Positions 12,106 through 24,558 are shown, numbered from the stretch's first letter. The stretch is DNA of 64,000 bases from Bipolaris cookei (GCA_002286855.1 NRSV01000106.1:1-64000), one strand, 5' to 3'. Notes: generated by a model from the sequence alone, not told the origin. Program-made: numbers and translations.

Positions 12106-12344
12106 CTATAGCCCCATGGCAAGTATGAGCGCGAAGATATGAGCTCTTTCGCGCGTTTTGAGGTTCTTGGCTCTGGCCTGGCCACGCTCGATGCCGTGTG
12201 ATTGCTCTTCTGTTGGTAGAGTGAAGGACAGGCCTACACCTGTCGCCGTGCTTTGAATGATACCGGTACCGAAGTCGGCCGCTGGGTACAGGAGCAGGGA
12301 AAGTTTATGTGTAACTGGTGGGATATTGCTGAGTTCGGGCATGT
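12106..12344 (-). CDS. small hypothetical protein (doubtful)
   Basis: A 78-codon ATG-initiated frame beginning MPELSNIPPV, with a mid segment PAADFGTGIIQSTATGVGLS and a C-terminal KNLKTRERAHIFALILAMGL. There is no signal peptide and no recognised domain. It could be a small orphan gene or the first exon of a degraded one. Confidence 0.25.
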
Positions 12345-13501
12345 TGGGAAATGGTAGATATACAAGAAAGCTTAGGCGGTTTTTCAGGGTAACTTTGTAT
12401 ATGGGACGCAAACATGCTCATGGAGATGAGGTTCGAGGGGCAATGTGGATGATGTGTCATTGGCTTTTTTGATGATTAGAGAAATTGAAAGACACAAAGC
12501 AAAGGGTTGTGGGTCACGCGATCTCTGTCCCGCTTGCAGTCCATGGTTAATGTGTAGTCGCCTAGGAGCATTGACACCGAGTAGACCATCATAGCTTGGT
12601 CAAGACCGTTGAAACCCGGTTTTGTTGACTATTCGAAGCGGATACTATTGGTACATATCAAAACATGGTTGCATGAGACTGTACCAACAAGCAACTTATG
12701 CCCCGCAGCACACTCCGCGGAACAACTGTTGCGCAACTAAATAGGTGCCTACCATGGTAGCAGTCATCAGTAGTGTAGGTGAGTACTTGCGTCTAGGGAT
12801 ATGGATCGAAAATGAGAGAACTCTTGACGTATACAATCACCTATCAGAAGTTCGTTCGCGTAAGCATGGTTTGCAATACCAGATACTCTGATAGCTAGTC
12901 TAATCTTGAGTATGCCGCAACGAATCCGGGCTGTAATGCAGGCAAAGGGGTACCAGACAAAACATTAGCAATCACAGCAGTAATTATGCTATCTTAATTT
13001 AAAAATCGGATATGGTTTGGTGGAGTTGCACGGTGTTGAAGTTGGGCAAAAAAAGTGGTGTTGGTGCGCCCAGACGCTAGTGCGAACAGACTTTTGAGTT
13101 AGTACTGTATGTAGGCCAATGAGACATGTCTTGGCTGCTAACTGTCCTTGCTGAAAAACTCTTCATTAGACAAGATTGGAACTATTCTCAGCGCCTCTGA
13201 CTTTAGCATTTATGCTTCTGAATTCAGGTCTCATCAATCAGTGCTAACATCCGCACCTTTTGCTACCCGTTCTCTGCACACGTAGCCCACGGACAAGTCT
13301 TCATTTAGATTCATTTGCGAAATACATTAAATTTGAATGTACTATTATGATAAAAGAGACATTTAGAAACTGAGAGTTAGCCTACCCTCGCCATCCGTCA
13401 AAACTCGCGGTGTTGTGTTAAGGACAGTTAACTGAGGTTCGTCCTCGGTTACTATGTAGTAGTACCCGTTTCAGGAATCGCGACTCCGTTCGCAGTCGGC
13501 G

Positions 13502-13817
13502 TTCCGTGTACTAGATGTCATCACTGGTGAGCAAGAAGATTTCGAGCTACTGTTTGGATTTCCAGAAGTCATTCAGGATATACAGAGTGTTTCATCCCAT
13601 GTAAGTCTTTGACACGCAAACAACAACGCTAGTTATAACAAGCCACAGTGCTACCACAGACTTCCACATCCAAAACAAATTCTGTAAATCCATGCCCTAC
13701 CATGAGGGAGGCATTCAAGCCTTTGAGTGTCATATACTACCTTCCGAAACTAGAGTCTATATGACAGTCGGACGGGAGGGCACGATACTTGTGTATGATT
13801 GCTGTCGAGACGAATAG
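13502..13817 (+). pseudogene. probable degraded gene fragment
   Basis: Two protein-like frames flank an intron-like sequence at 13601-13648 (GTAAGT donor, CACAG acceptor, 48 nt). The first (13502-13600) reads FRVLDVITGEQEDFELLFGF and onward to SVSSH. The second (13650-13817) reads ATTDFHIQNKFCKSMPYHEG, later VYMTVGREGTILVYDCCRDE, then a stop. The two frames are out of phase across the best splice sites, and no start was found upstream. This fits a decayed gene with an indel. The protein family was not recognised. Confidence 0.35.
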
Positions 13818-13950
13818 GTAAGCTTCTTCCGGCCTTCTTAGAGCTCAACTCACTTCCTGGGCAGATTTAGACGCGAGCTCATGACTGTGACGGGCTTAGC
13901 GCCCTTTGAATAGCTCCTCGATGGGATCTCAGCTCATTTTGCGCGCGCGC

Positions 13951-14050
13951 TATCTGAACGTTGTTCAGACAAGCGCAGAATCCGGGTGTTACCCAGAGCA
14001 CCCGGATTCTGCTCACCGCTCGAGCAGCGCTCAGACAACGCGCTCAGATA
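13951..14050. repeat. 100-bp fold-back (inverted-repeat) element
   Basis: Outer arms TATCTGA (13951) and TCAGATA (14044-14050) are exact complements. Inside is a 7-bp hairpin (13953-13969, TCTGAAC/GTTCAGA, 3-nt loop). Next is a perfect 14-bp inverted repeat: left arm 13975-13988 GCAGAATCCGGGTG, 10-nt loop, right arm 13999-14012 CACCCGGATTCTGC. An 8-bp palindrome GCTCGAGC lies at 14018-14025. The whole unit could fold as a cruciform. It resembles a MITE-like or fold-back transposon end more than a terminator. Confidence 0.6.
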
Positions 14051-15363
14051 CTTCGGTTTAATCTTTCTCCGATAAATAAGTAAACATCACGCAAGTAGAG
14101 TAGATAGCTCCTCATCAAATACAACCTCTTGTATACCTCGCGATTGCTCTCTGGAGCGCAGCCACTTACAATGACAACCACGACGACTGCACTGGTTGCT
14201 TGGATTCTTAGGCTGTATGTCACTTTGGGTGGGCCGTATTTATACTTTAGCAAGTCATATAAAATATGTAACCGTGTGCGTTTCTTACTTCTGCTATATT
14301 TCAGGTTCACGACAACTTTTTCATACTTCTATAGTATGTGTGTGTTACTTCTGCGTTTAATGATTACTCATAAAATCAATCCCTCCTAATCACTTAAGCT
14401 CGCACGTAATATTGTATTATCAGGTTTTCCCGTGGAATTGTAGGACTGTCTACTATATCTGCGATTGAGGTACTGCTGTGCGGCGCGGAAACAGGTTACA
14501 TACTCCTGTTTTGGACTCTACCACGGGATACGGGGTCCTGAGGAGGTGCTGTATGAGAAATGAGAAAACTATTAAAGCAACTCTTTTAGTCACACATATC
14601 AGCATTCCAATGAACATGTGATGCATCGTCTTCATCCGGAATTCGCCAAAACGCACTGCGGAACGCCAGCAAATCAATCTCCCACCTTATTCGTGGATGA
14701 TCTTTTTGTAGTATGTCCTGCTTCAGGACTTCTAGTCGTATACCTTTGGCAACCTCTCGGATCCCCACTATCTCTCAGAAACCCGTTATTGACAGCTTGT
14801 ACAGTTAGTTGTTTTGACAGCAAGGTTCGTACCGAATAGGGTTTTTTTAAGCTGCAAAGACACGACGAAATCGAATACGAAAGCCAAGACTAGGTCGTTC
14901 GACTAGAGCCAGAACTAGAAGTTGGGCTACATTAATTCAACCTTTGTTATTCAACCAGGTTTCTACTGGAGACGTTCTGGTTAGAGTAGACACAGCCTGT
15001 GTACAAAATAGGGTCTCTCTCTAGTTCTTAATCTCGAATAGTCCCTTTTCTGAGGGCCATTCTTCAGAACTGAAATCTCAACCACTACAGGGTAGAGGGA
15101 GATGTGTGAAGAATGAACGGTGTAGAAATTGCCAAGATAGTTGATGAGCAAAAACAAGGCTTTGAAAAAGCAAAAGGTCGAAAAGCATCATCTCAAAAAA
15201 AAAAAGAAAGCTTTCTTGAACGCTTAGAGTAGGCTCCGAAACTCTATCACAGCGCCAGATGCATTGCCTGCGGACAGATGTATTTGCGCGTATCTGAGTT
15301 GGTGGGTCGCTTACCGCATGATATCGGGAGTTGGGGCCGAAGAATTAGATGAAAAGGCAACAA
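14051..15363. other. AT-rich intergenic stretch
   Basis: Only short ORFs without motifs are visible. The DNA is AT-rich with A/T homopolymers. It separates the fold-back element from the TATA box of the secreted-protein gene. Confidence 0.4.
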
Positions 15364-15370
15364 TATAAAA
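15364..15370 (+). promoter_or_regulatory. TATA box of the secreted cysteine-rich gene
   Basis: TATAAAA lies 79 bp upstream of the ATG at 15449 and is followed by pyrimidine-rich leader sequence. Spacing and sequence fit a fungal TATA promoter of a highly inducible gene. Confidence 0.5.
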
Positions 15371-15448
15371 CCGCGGGCATGGAAGATGTTGCGGTCATCA
15401 ACCTCGAACTCACAGTTTTCTAGACCTATCCATCTTTCTGTCGACACA

Positions 15449-16302
15449 ATGAGAGCTTCTTTAGTGTTCCTCACTTCCGCTCTATGCGCCACAATCTACG
15501 GCTACGACCCCCAACAACCTCTCAGCTCACTCGATCTCTATGGGAACTCATACAGATGTGAGAATGGTAAGTAACCTACACGATCGTAACTCTTCACAAA
15601 GCTCACACAGAAGATTAGGTGCAAAACCCTCGATTACTTGTACCGATCCATCGACAGACAATCACGACTGCTCATGCACTTGTACAAATGGTGTCATTTT
15701 CAATCAACGTCTCCCTCTGTCTTCCGGAGCGGGTGGGAGCAGCAGCTCTGCTCTCATGGACTGCCAGGCGGGCAAAAACGAATGCGACGAAGCTAAGAGT
15801 GCATGCCTTCAGAACCACCAACAATGCATGTTGGCTTTGGAAGACACGCAAAATCAGACTTCAGAGCTTCTTTTTGAGTCTTCGGTGATGTGTGAGTACA
15901 AGTTTATTATCGTGTCAACTAAATGGAGCCAACGCTGACTTTGCATACTTCCTTAGGCCCTAGAGATCACGGAAAAGAGGTCAGGGTTGATGGAACGCTC
16001 TTTAGAGTTTGGTGTCACAGATGTATGTCAAAACTCTACTTCCGTTACTGCCCTTAGCAGGGTTACTACAGTGTAATGGTTAGTCATTAATGTTGTCTTT
16101 AGTTCACCAAACTATTCCTTATATTGGAGTGTCAGATGTCGCTACGCTTGCAGAGTGCGCCAAATTGTGCGCTACCAATCCCAAGTGCACTAATTTAGTC
16201 CATGGAATGGGACATCGTGCCTGCCGTTTGCGAGAAGGCCAATACAACGCTGCCCAAGAGCCTACGGCCCGCGACAACTGGCACAGCCTTATTAAGGTAT
16301 AG
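15449..16302 (+). CDS. secreted cysteine-rich protein with PAN/apple-like C-terminus
   Basis: Four exons (15449-15566, 15619-15891, 15957-16022, 16103-16302) give 218 aa with consistent phase. The N-terminus MRASLVFLTSALCATIYGY is a classic signal peptide. The mature protein has a Cys-rich middle (SCTCTNG, and spaced cysteines in CQAGKNECDEAKSACLQNHQ), then a C-terminal block TLAECAKLCATNPKCTNLVH and ACRLREG. That block resembles a PAN/apple domain, which mediates protein or carbohydrate binding in secreted proteins. There are no membrane segments or GPI signal, so it should be extracellular. A TATA box lies 79 bp upstream. It sits at the edge of a gene-poor, repeat-bearing stretch. A role at the host or wall interface is inference only. 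Confidence 0.75.
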
Positions 16303-17039
16303 ACAACACAACTATTCGTCTTGTGTTCAACACACAGACTCCCTCTGTTTAGGATTTGCTATAGATTGCATACAATGATCGATTCTCTTTGTTTTTTGTT
16401 TTTTACTAGTGAATAGTGTGTCGGTGCACGCAGCAAGAGTCTCAAAACCAAGATGATGACCTTAGGAGCGAGACTTCGTATGTCACTCTGGAACTGTAAG
16501 GCAGTCACAGACATGAATTACAGCTATTCTTAGCAAACTCGCTATTGTGGAAACATGGCAGAGGTTTTGCTACGTTGGCATAAATTAAGGAACCAGAGCT
16601 CCTACCTAAGGCGGAAGGCTGACGCTGCGGATCTCAACCACAGTGCACGGTGCGAAGCACGTGAATATTTCTGCACGCTACCGCAAGCTGCTGTAAGTAT
16701 GCCAAGGGATGTTAATCCCTGCTGTCATATGTTTTTGCTATCCTCTTTTTTCGCTCCCTGGGGATGTCACGTGCGCGTGGCTTGGCACTCCAGCATAGCT
16801 TTGCAACTGCAACTATTTTCGTTCACAAGTCTCTAAACACATAATCCATAATCGTAAAATATGGTTTTGATATTTTTGACTTTTGTTTTTAAAACTATGT
16901 CGATGCACCATGACATGTATCACCCAGCTTGGTAGGGCTGAATGGCGAAGGTCTTGGCAACCGAACCCAGCCAACGGTTTACTCTGCTCTTCGCGACAGT
17001 CGCTCCCCAACCCCACGCATAGCTCCATACAACATAGCA

Positions 17040-17678
17040 ATGTCAGATAACGAGCGATCGCGCGACCGCTTCCGCGAGCGAGACAGCCGTCGCGAACCAC
17101 GTGAAGGCCGTGAGCGAGGCGGCACACCCACAGAACGGCGCAACCGCTCCCGCAGTCCCAGAGATCGCGGTAGCCGACGCGACACCCGATACCGTTCACG
17201 ATCGCCATACCGGAAAGATGAGCGCGATGGAGCCGGGAGAGGCGGTGACCGAGTCAGGTCTGGGGCTGGTCATGATCGCGGACGAGGGCGCGACGACAAG
17301 AGAGGAGGCAGGGACGACCGCCCCAGCTTCCGCGACCGCTCACCACAACCACCAAAAGGGCCACGCGGTAGTGCCCGCGGCCCATTTGGCGGCTCGGCAA
17401 AGCCTCCAACTGGTCCTCGCTCTTCAGCCGATGCCGTCAAGGAAGAGACACCTGATGTCGAGATGAAGGACGAGAGGCAGAAACCAGAGGACATGGACGA
17501 CGATGAGTGGGAGATGCTAAGGGTCATGGGTTTTGGGGGATTCAAGAGCACGAAGAATACCAAAGTGCCAGGGAACGACAAGAACTATGGGGTCAGAAAG
17601 GACAAACAGCTCCAGGCCAGACAGTACATGAACCGCCAGGGTGGATTCAACAGGCCGCTGTCGCCGAGCAGGTCATAA
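17040..17678 (+). CDS. U4/U6.U5 tri-snRNP 27 kDa protein (SNRNP27 family)
   Basis: Intronless, 212 aa. Residues 1-110 are an Arg/Ser/Asp/Gly-rich domain (RDRFRERDSRREPREGRER, RYRSRSPYRK) typical of splicing factors. A Pro/Gly linker and an acidic stretch follow (EETPDVEMKDE, MDDDEWEML). The C-terminal 55 residues match the conserved SNRNP27 domain: MGFGGFKSTKNTKVPGNDK, then NYGVRKDKQLQARQYMNRQG and FNRPLSPSRS. The protein associates with the tri-snRNP and influences 5' splice-site use. The start was set at 17040, where the RS domain begins; upstream in-frame sequence is open but does not look coding. Confidence 0.88.
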   Translation: MSDNERSRDRFRERDSRREPREGRERGGTPTERRNRSRSPRDRGSRRDTRYRSRSPYRKDERDGAGRGGDRVRSGAGHDRGRGRDDKRGGRDDRPSFRDRSPQPPKGPRGSARGPFGGSAKPPTGPRSSADAVKEETPDVEMKDERQKPEDMDDDEWEMLRVMGFGGFKSTKNTKVPGNDKNYGVRKDKQLQARQYMNRQGGFNRPLSPSRS

Positions 17679-18362
17679 TGAGACGGGTGGAGATGTGCTG
17701 CAAGGTCTCACATCAATGGTTATGTTCAGGACGATACTTTTGAAGACTTGAGCTTGAAGCGTGACCAGCGTGGCATCATGCAGTCATGGCCGTCTTTGGG
17801 GATACTCGGCGCAGGGCGAAAGCATGCTCATGGGGGATATGGCCATGAAATGCCACGACAAGCTGCTGGGTTACATGCATTCGGGGAAAGAGCAGCTCAC
17901 GGTATGATGTCTTCATGTTCTACCATATTTGGTTCTCTTTGAGTCTGACCGGAACAGAAGGAACGTGTGTCAATACAAAACTTGTTACTGTGAGCAGGCT
18001 GGCAAAGTGTGATTGCATTCGTCTTGTCAGGCGAATGCTGCTCTCAAAATGCTAAATCAACTACTCTTACCGATGACTAGATGAATCATTCTGCTTGCTC
18101 CGTGAAGCGTGCCGGGAGATAGGCTACAAGGCTGGAACAGGCACCAATGCTGAGTAGGACTTGTTCGGCTGAAACTCGTGCTTAGTTTACTATTGCGCCG
18201 TCAAGTCTGAGGAAGTACGTATGCTTCGCACAATATGTGGAGAGTAAGCACTTGCAGCCATCCAATCAGGAGCGATTGCGGCCGCGGCCGTGGCTGTCTG
18301 AGCGAGATGTGTCCCAAACCCCACAAGCTTCAAGGTTCGGAGCTCCAGCTTCACACACCACA

Positions 18363-20957
18363 ATGACGCGCGATAGCAGACACGGGACCCTTTGGAAAGG
18401 GCTAGCATGCCTTTTTGCACTCCAATTGCCCCTCGTGGGCGCGCAGCTGGCAGAGGTCGAGAAGGCTACCAATGCCAGCTTGCTCTGGGGACCCTACCGT
18501 CCAAACTTGTACTTTGGCGTCAGGCCACGCATTCCCAAGAGCCTAATGGGCGGCTTAATGTGGACCCGGGTGGAGGACTACCAAAGTGTGCAGAATAGTG
18601 AGTACCACTGGTAATTGTGTGAATGGATGGGTACAAGACAGGAAGCATCTAGTCACTTTTATATGGTTGGCCCCAACAAGACCAATTGCTAACTCAATAG
18701 ATTTCCGACATACGTGCGAGCAGCACGAGCTCGATGGCTACGGCTGGGACGAATATGATGTTCGTAGCGGCGGCCGGCAAACAATCCACGATCCTGCGAA
18801 CAAAATCGACATCACCACCGAGTTTATCAAGTTCCCAGGTGGAGAGCACGGCGGCAGCTGGGGCGCAAGAATCAAGGGAAAGCCGCGAGAAGACGCTAGC
18901 CCAAATCTACGTACGACAGTCATCTGGTACAATACGCTCAAAGGTCTGGGTAGCCTGGAAGTTGCAGATGCCGACACGGAAGAGCCGGGCGTCAAAGGGG
19001 ATGTTGTCTTGAAAGGACAGACAACTGAGCTTGGTGACTTTGAAGTCAGGGTCACTGAGGGCAAAGGCGAGCACCCTGTCACTGGTCATCCGAGCTGGGA
19101 CGATAAGCCTTTGGACAGAACACTAGTCCATAGCGGACAAATACCCGATGAGGCGCTATGGCAGGTCAAGGCCATTCTGTTCGCACACATGAAAGGTCAG
19201 ATCGACGTCTTAATCCCAAAGTACGGCGAGCAAAACCCACCACCGCCTGCCCAGGTTTATACCATCCAGCATTTGCCTGGCCAAGGAAACATGCACATTG
19301 TTCAAAAGGTCTTTGAGGGGCCATTCGAGTTTGATGTCATCTTCTCATCGGGGTCTGCTCCTGAAAAGGTTACCTCGCAAGACATTACCCAGCAGATTGA
19401 CTCGGTCACGTCAAGCTTCTCGTCTCGCTTCACCAAAATCTTCGAACCACAAGCACCTTTTATCAAAGAGCGCTACGAGGAGTTTTCAAAGTCGCTGTTC
19501 TCGAATCTGATCGGCGGTATCGGCTACTTCTTTGGAGACTCTCGTGTCGACCGCTCCTACGACCCTGCTTACGAAGAAGACAGTGAAGGTTTTTGGGAGG
19601 AGGCTGCCGAGGCGCGAAGCAGGAACGTGGCTCAGCTCGAGGGGCCTTCGGAGCTGTTCACTGCAATTCCATCTCGGACATTCTTTCCACGTGGCTTCCT
19701 TTGGGACGAAGGTTTCCATTTGTTGCCCGTCATTGACTGGGATGCTGACCTCACCCTTGACATTATCAAAAGTTGGTTCAAGCTCATGGATGAAGATGGC
19801 TGGATCGCCCGTGAGCAGATTCTCGGTCCCGAAGCCCGTAGCAAGGTACCTGAAGAGTTCCAGGTACAGTATCCTCACTACGCAAACCCACCGACGCTCT
19901 TCATGGTTATCACTTCTTTCCTCGACCAGCTCGATGCGATAAAGACGGACACTAGCAGCGAAAAGCTTCGTCAGGAAAAGTCCTACTCAATGCAGCTGTC
20001 AAACCGCGAGGCAGCACTCGAATATCTTCGCACTCTCTATCCACTGCTGAAGCGCAACTATTTCTGGTACCGCAAGACGCAGGCCGGCGACATAAAGGGT
20101 TATGAACGACAGGCCTTTTCTACGAAAGAGGGCTACCGATGGCGTGGACGTACCCCAACGCACATTCTTACCTCTGGCCTTGACGATTACCCGCGCGTTC
20201 AGCCACCACACCCTGGCGAGCTACATGTTGACCTCATAAGCTGGATGGGTATGATGACACGTGCCATCAAGCGCATCGCAATCTACCTCAACGAAGAAGA
20301 CGATGCAGCCGAATTTGCTCGCTACGACGAAGCCATTACCCGGAACATTGACGATCTGCACTGGTCCGAAAAAGACCAAACGTATTGTGACGCTACTATT
20401 GATGACTATGAAGAGAACGCGCTGGTCTGCCACAAAGGATATATTTCTCTGTTTCCTTTCATAACAGGCTTGATAGACAAGGATAGCAAGAAGCTAGGTG
20501 CAGTCCTTGATCTAATTGAGGATGAGGAAGAGCTCTGGAGTCCACACGGTATTCGCAGTTTGAGCAAGAGCGACGAGTTCTACCATACTGCGGAGGATTA
20601 CTGGAGAGGACCAGTTTGGATGCCAATCAACTACCTGGCTGTTACGCAGCTTCTTGTAAGTCTTGTTACAAATCTCGTTTTGCCCTTTTACTAACCTGTT
20701 TGTTACAGAAACTTGCACAATCCCCCGGACCCTACCGTGCACGCGCCACTAAGATTTACACTGAGCTCCGCAAGAACCTGGTCAAGACGGTGTATGAGAG
20801 CTGGAAGGAGACGGGGTTCGCGTGGGAGCAGTATAACCCTGAGACTGGAAAGGGACAGCGTACGCAGCACTTTACCGGGTGGACGAGCTTGGTGGTGAAG
20901 ATTATGGCTATGCCGGATTTGAGTGGTGAGGAGGTGAGGGAGAAGGATGAGTTGTAG
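18363..20957 (+). CDS. Mannosyl-oligosaccharide glucosidase (ER alpha-glucosidase I, GH63)
   Basis: Three exons (18363-18597, 18701-20655, 20709-20957) encode 812 aa, the usual size. A short cytosolic N-terminus and a hydrophobic anchor (LWKGLACLFALQLPLVGAQ) place it in the ER membrane facing the lumen. Family motifs are present: LWGPYRPNLYFGVRPR, SRTFFPRGFLWDEGFH, THILTSGLDDYPR, YWRGPVWMPINYLA and the C-terminal TQHFTGWTSLVVKIMA. The enzyme removes the terminal alpha-1,2-glucose from Glc3Man9GlcNAc2 right after N-glycan transfer; in yeast it is CWH41/GLS1. The SGLDDYPR motif carries the expected catalytic acid region. The start is the first ATG giving the anchor. Upstream in-frame sequence to 18237 lacks an anchor and is probably 5' UTR. 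Confidence 0.93.
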
Positions 20958-23900
20958 AGAGAGTTGGGAGAATGGTGGCATGGATGATGTGCGGGTACAA
21001 TGTAGAGTGCCAGATGAGATGTGAGATGGAAAAGTAGATGGAATCGAAGAGTAACAAACAGAATAAATGGTAGATGTACCGTCATACTATATCATCATCT
21101 GAGAAAAAAAAAGGGTTGAATACTCGAGATGTGATGATTGGTACAGTATGTAGTCTCGTTAAGTGAACCGTTTTTTTCTTTTTTCTTTTTTTTAACATTA
21201 CCATGTTAACTGGGACAAGATTCGTGAGATATTTTATTTTATGTTAAATAAAAAGATATTTGATATCTACGCATCTGTGACGATACCTAGCTAAGCTCCG
21301 CCTAGGCCACCATGTGCCCAAAAAAGGTAGAGTATACTGCATTGGCAGCGTCTGTAGCTGAATAGTATATACGTGTGACAGCATCAAACTTACAAGAGTT
21401 CAATATATTACGAGGGAAAAGTCAGAAAAGAAAAAACAACAACTGTGGTTTAATTTATCGTTGGGAACAGGCAGAGTAGATATAAAGTTTTTATTTTATT
21501 TTCATAGTTGCTGTTTTGATATGGTGATTCTTAATTACAACTGTATCGTTCGTGTAGGTATTATCCCATTTTATGAACTTTTCTATATTCGTGTCATCTA
21601 TATCTAAAATATGATTACTTTTTGCTCTTGAGCATAATGCTGTATCTACTTGTCGTGATTTCTTTCATTCTACGTGGATAAAACGGGAAAAGCGAGGGTT
21701 GGAATCAAATTTAGGAGTCGAACGAGTCCTACTGATACGCGACACTGATTGGTTGACATGAGCAGGTGCTGTAAGTACTGGATACGATGGCAGATACAGA
21801 CAATCAATCCGCTTCCTCATTATATAGTATTGTAGCTGCAGGTTGATTCACCCCGTGATACGTTTATTAGGCCAACATTTGCAAAAAAAACAACCCCTAT
21901 TACTTCTCAAAAATTAGTTACAGGATAGAATGTGTAATTCCTTAATGACTATTCTATTGTTCCTGAAATGTCAAACCGTAATGTCGATACAAGCCACCAA
22001 GCACACAACGGATGTCACTCATCTCCTTAACCCTTCACACCCCTCAATGCTCTCATCTACACAGTAGTTATGCTCTAATTCCAAACATGTACAAAGACGA
22101 CTCCGAACAACCCCCAAACAAAATTCAATTCATGGTTCACGAAACCTTCGGAGATGATACAGAAAGTGTAAACCTACCACACGAGATTTGGTCCTAGATT
22201 GTTACACTAAAATTACGTCAACCTTTTTGTCTGCACGGAGGCCCTATCATGCGTGGAACCCCCTTTTTCCTTTACTCATTTTGCTCGCCAGCGAGTGCAA
22301 AACAAACAAGAAAAAGGGGATCATCGTACAGAGTTGAGAATGAAATTACGATGAGCATATGCTAGCCGAAGAACGCAGCTTACTATGCGCCACACACGGG
22401 ACTTGGAGCGAGAAAAACCAATAAAGCCAAGAAGGCCAGTTTTGTTTATACGAAGATAAAGGAGAATTAAAAGGAGTGCAAAAGTAATAGCAAATGATAT
22501 CTCTCATGTTGAACACTAGGCCAAGTGTTGCAAAAAGAAAAGAACTACGAGCCAAGAGGTTGCACAGACGAGTGTAATGGGAGACTGTGGTGGCACACGG
22601 TTGCTCCGCCCAGGCGCCTGTCCGCACAGAGCCATACTTGGCAGCGGAGGGACGACGATTGAGTGGTGACCGTGTACGCGGAGAAGTGTGCACGTGTGTC
22701 TCTCCAGATTCCTTGGCTAAAAAAGTTTTCCTTTGTTGCTTTCAGTGTCCGCTTGCAATGCCGACGACTATCTCACCGGTAAAAGCATGGAGAAATGGAG
22801 AAATGCCGTCGGAAGCGGAGTCGAGATGCAAGCGATAGCGTTATTGTATTGCGCGATCAAAAGCCGGACGGATATATGGTAAAAAGGCAGTCATCATGGC
22901 AAGATCGGATGTGTATGTGGGGGTGGATGCCAGGTCAAAATCTGGGGAGTTGAGGGCTCGGATGAACCCGCGATGGTTGCCAAGAACAATATGGTGCAAC
23001 TTCTGAAAATGCCGCACTAAAGTGTCAGCGGCTTGGACAAGCTGGGCACACTTTGGACAGAGTAGGAATGCATTTGATGATAGTAGCGGATGATGGTAAG
23101 CCGGACGCGGAGTATAGTGGCCGGGCGGAGATGCGACGAACACAGCGGACGGTGTTGGATTGTGCGGAGAGTGGGAGAGCCAACGCCAAGGGCGATCTAC
23201 CAGATCCGGCGCTGATGCAAACAATGTAAACAATTGATCTGCTGCTTGGCAGGTATCAGAGCAGTCATTTACAGGTGCGACCACGATAGATTATTTGAGT
23301 GGCTACTCTGACTAGAACAATGTGGTTGAGGATATGTCGCACTATGGCTATGCAAAGTTTTCTACCACGCCCAGATGGTGGTAGCAGGGGTTTCCAGTGT
23401 GTATGGTTACGCGTGAGTAATTGCGCATGCTTCGATATCAATGCTCCTCAGTGGTCAAGTTGGACTTGATTGGTGGGGGGCTTGGTATACATATGCTCGA
23501 GGCAGGTGGACAGTGTTGAATTTGTCATTGAGCATGACAGAGTGCATTTGGTTGAGTAGACGTCCGGTGTGTGTAATCGCGACCAGGCCGCAAGAAGACA
23601 TGAGTGAGGCGGCTGGTGGATCCCACCGTCCCTGCATGCGTCGGATGCAAGGGTTCGCGTGCCGTGAGCAGTTGGCGCGGCAGACATGGTTTGGAAAAAA
23701 AGCCATTGTTTAGTTGGCAGCAGGGACAGAGTTCGGAGGCTGGGAACGAAACAATGGCAGCCGCACATGAGCCTCAGGTAGATCAGCCGTGGAGGGAGGG
23801 AGTGCCTCACCGGAAGCGTGTCACGAGGCTGGAGAGCTAACTAAGATGGAGTGGTGAAAGTTTCCCGAACATGTGTCGGTGTTTGAAACGCGGCGTACAA

Positions 23901-24528
23901 CAATTGGCTTGGCAGGTGGGTGCCGCAACGCCCATGCTGCAGGTACGAAGGTATCGCGAAAAGACGTTGACGGTGGTGATCAGCGCAAGCGATGGGGCCG
24001 TCTGTCTCAGGACGAAGCACAGAGGGTCATGGCCGTTATAGCACATGGATGGTGACAGATGGGCAGATGACAATACTGAAGAAACCTTGTAGCAATAGCA
24101 TGTACAAACAATACAACAGACGAGATGGCACACGGCGTAAGGGTGCGAGCGAAGGGTGCGAGCGAAGAGCGCGGACCGACACCGGTGGGTGGGGCGGGTG
24201 GTGGGAGCGATTCAGAGGGCCAGTCGAGGGCGAGGGTTGGCGTCGGTAAAAACGATGAGTGATGGCAGGCGTCGGTATGCAGTAAGTGTTCGCACTCGTA
24301 CACATGTGGGCTAGAGCGATTATTCCCGCACGGCGGGCGATGCGGTGAGGCTCACTCGCGTGCCGGCGAAGCATCGGCAGTCAGGGTGGCCAGCAGGCAG
24401 GCAGGAAGGCGCGAAGGCGGGCGCGTCACGTGCGCGAGCGTGGCGGCTGCCGTGTTGGGAAGGCCATCCACGGTCTGGAAACCGGGGCAGACTCGCAGGC
24501 TTCCCAGACCCTCGCAGGCATATTGGTG

Positions 24529-24558
24529 TTGGCATTGGCATTGGCATTGGCATTGGCG
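24529..24558. repeat. hexanucleotide tandem repeat (TTGGCA)n
   Basis: Four exact TTGGCA units followed by TTGGCG. It is a short minisatellite in the upstream region of PMA1. Confidence 0.85.

Noticed and set aside
16555..16836. 93-codon frame between the secreted-protein and SNRNP27 genes
   Set aside because: No motifs; in the promoter region of SNRNP27.
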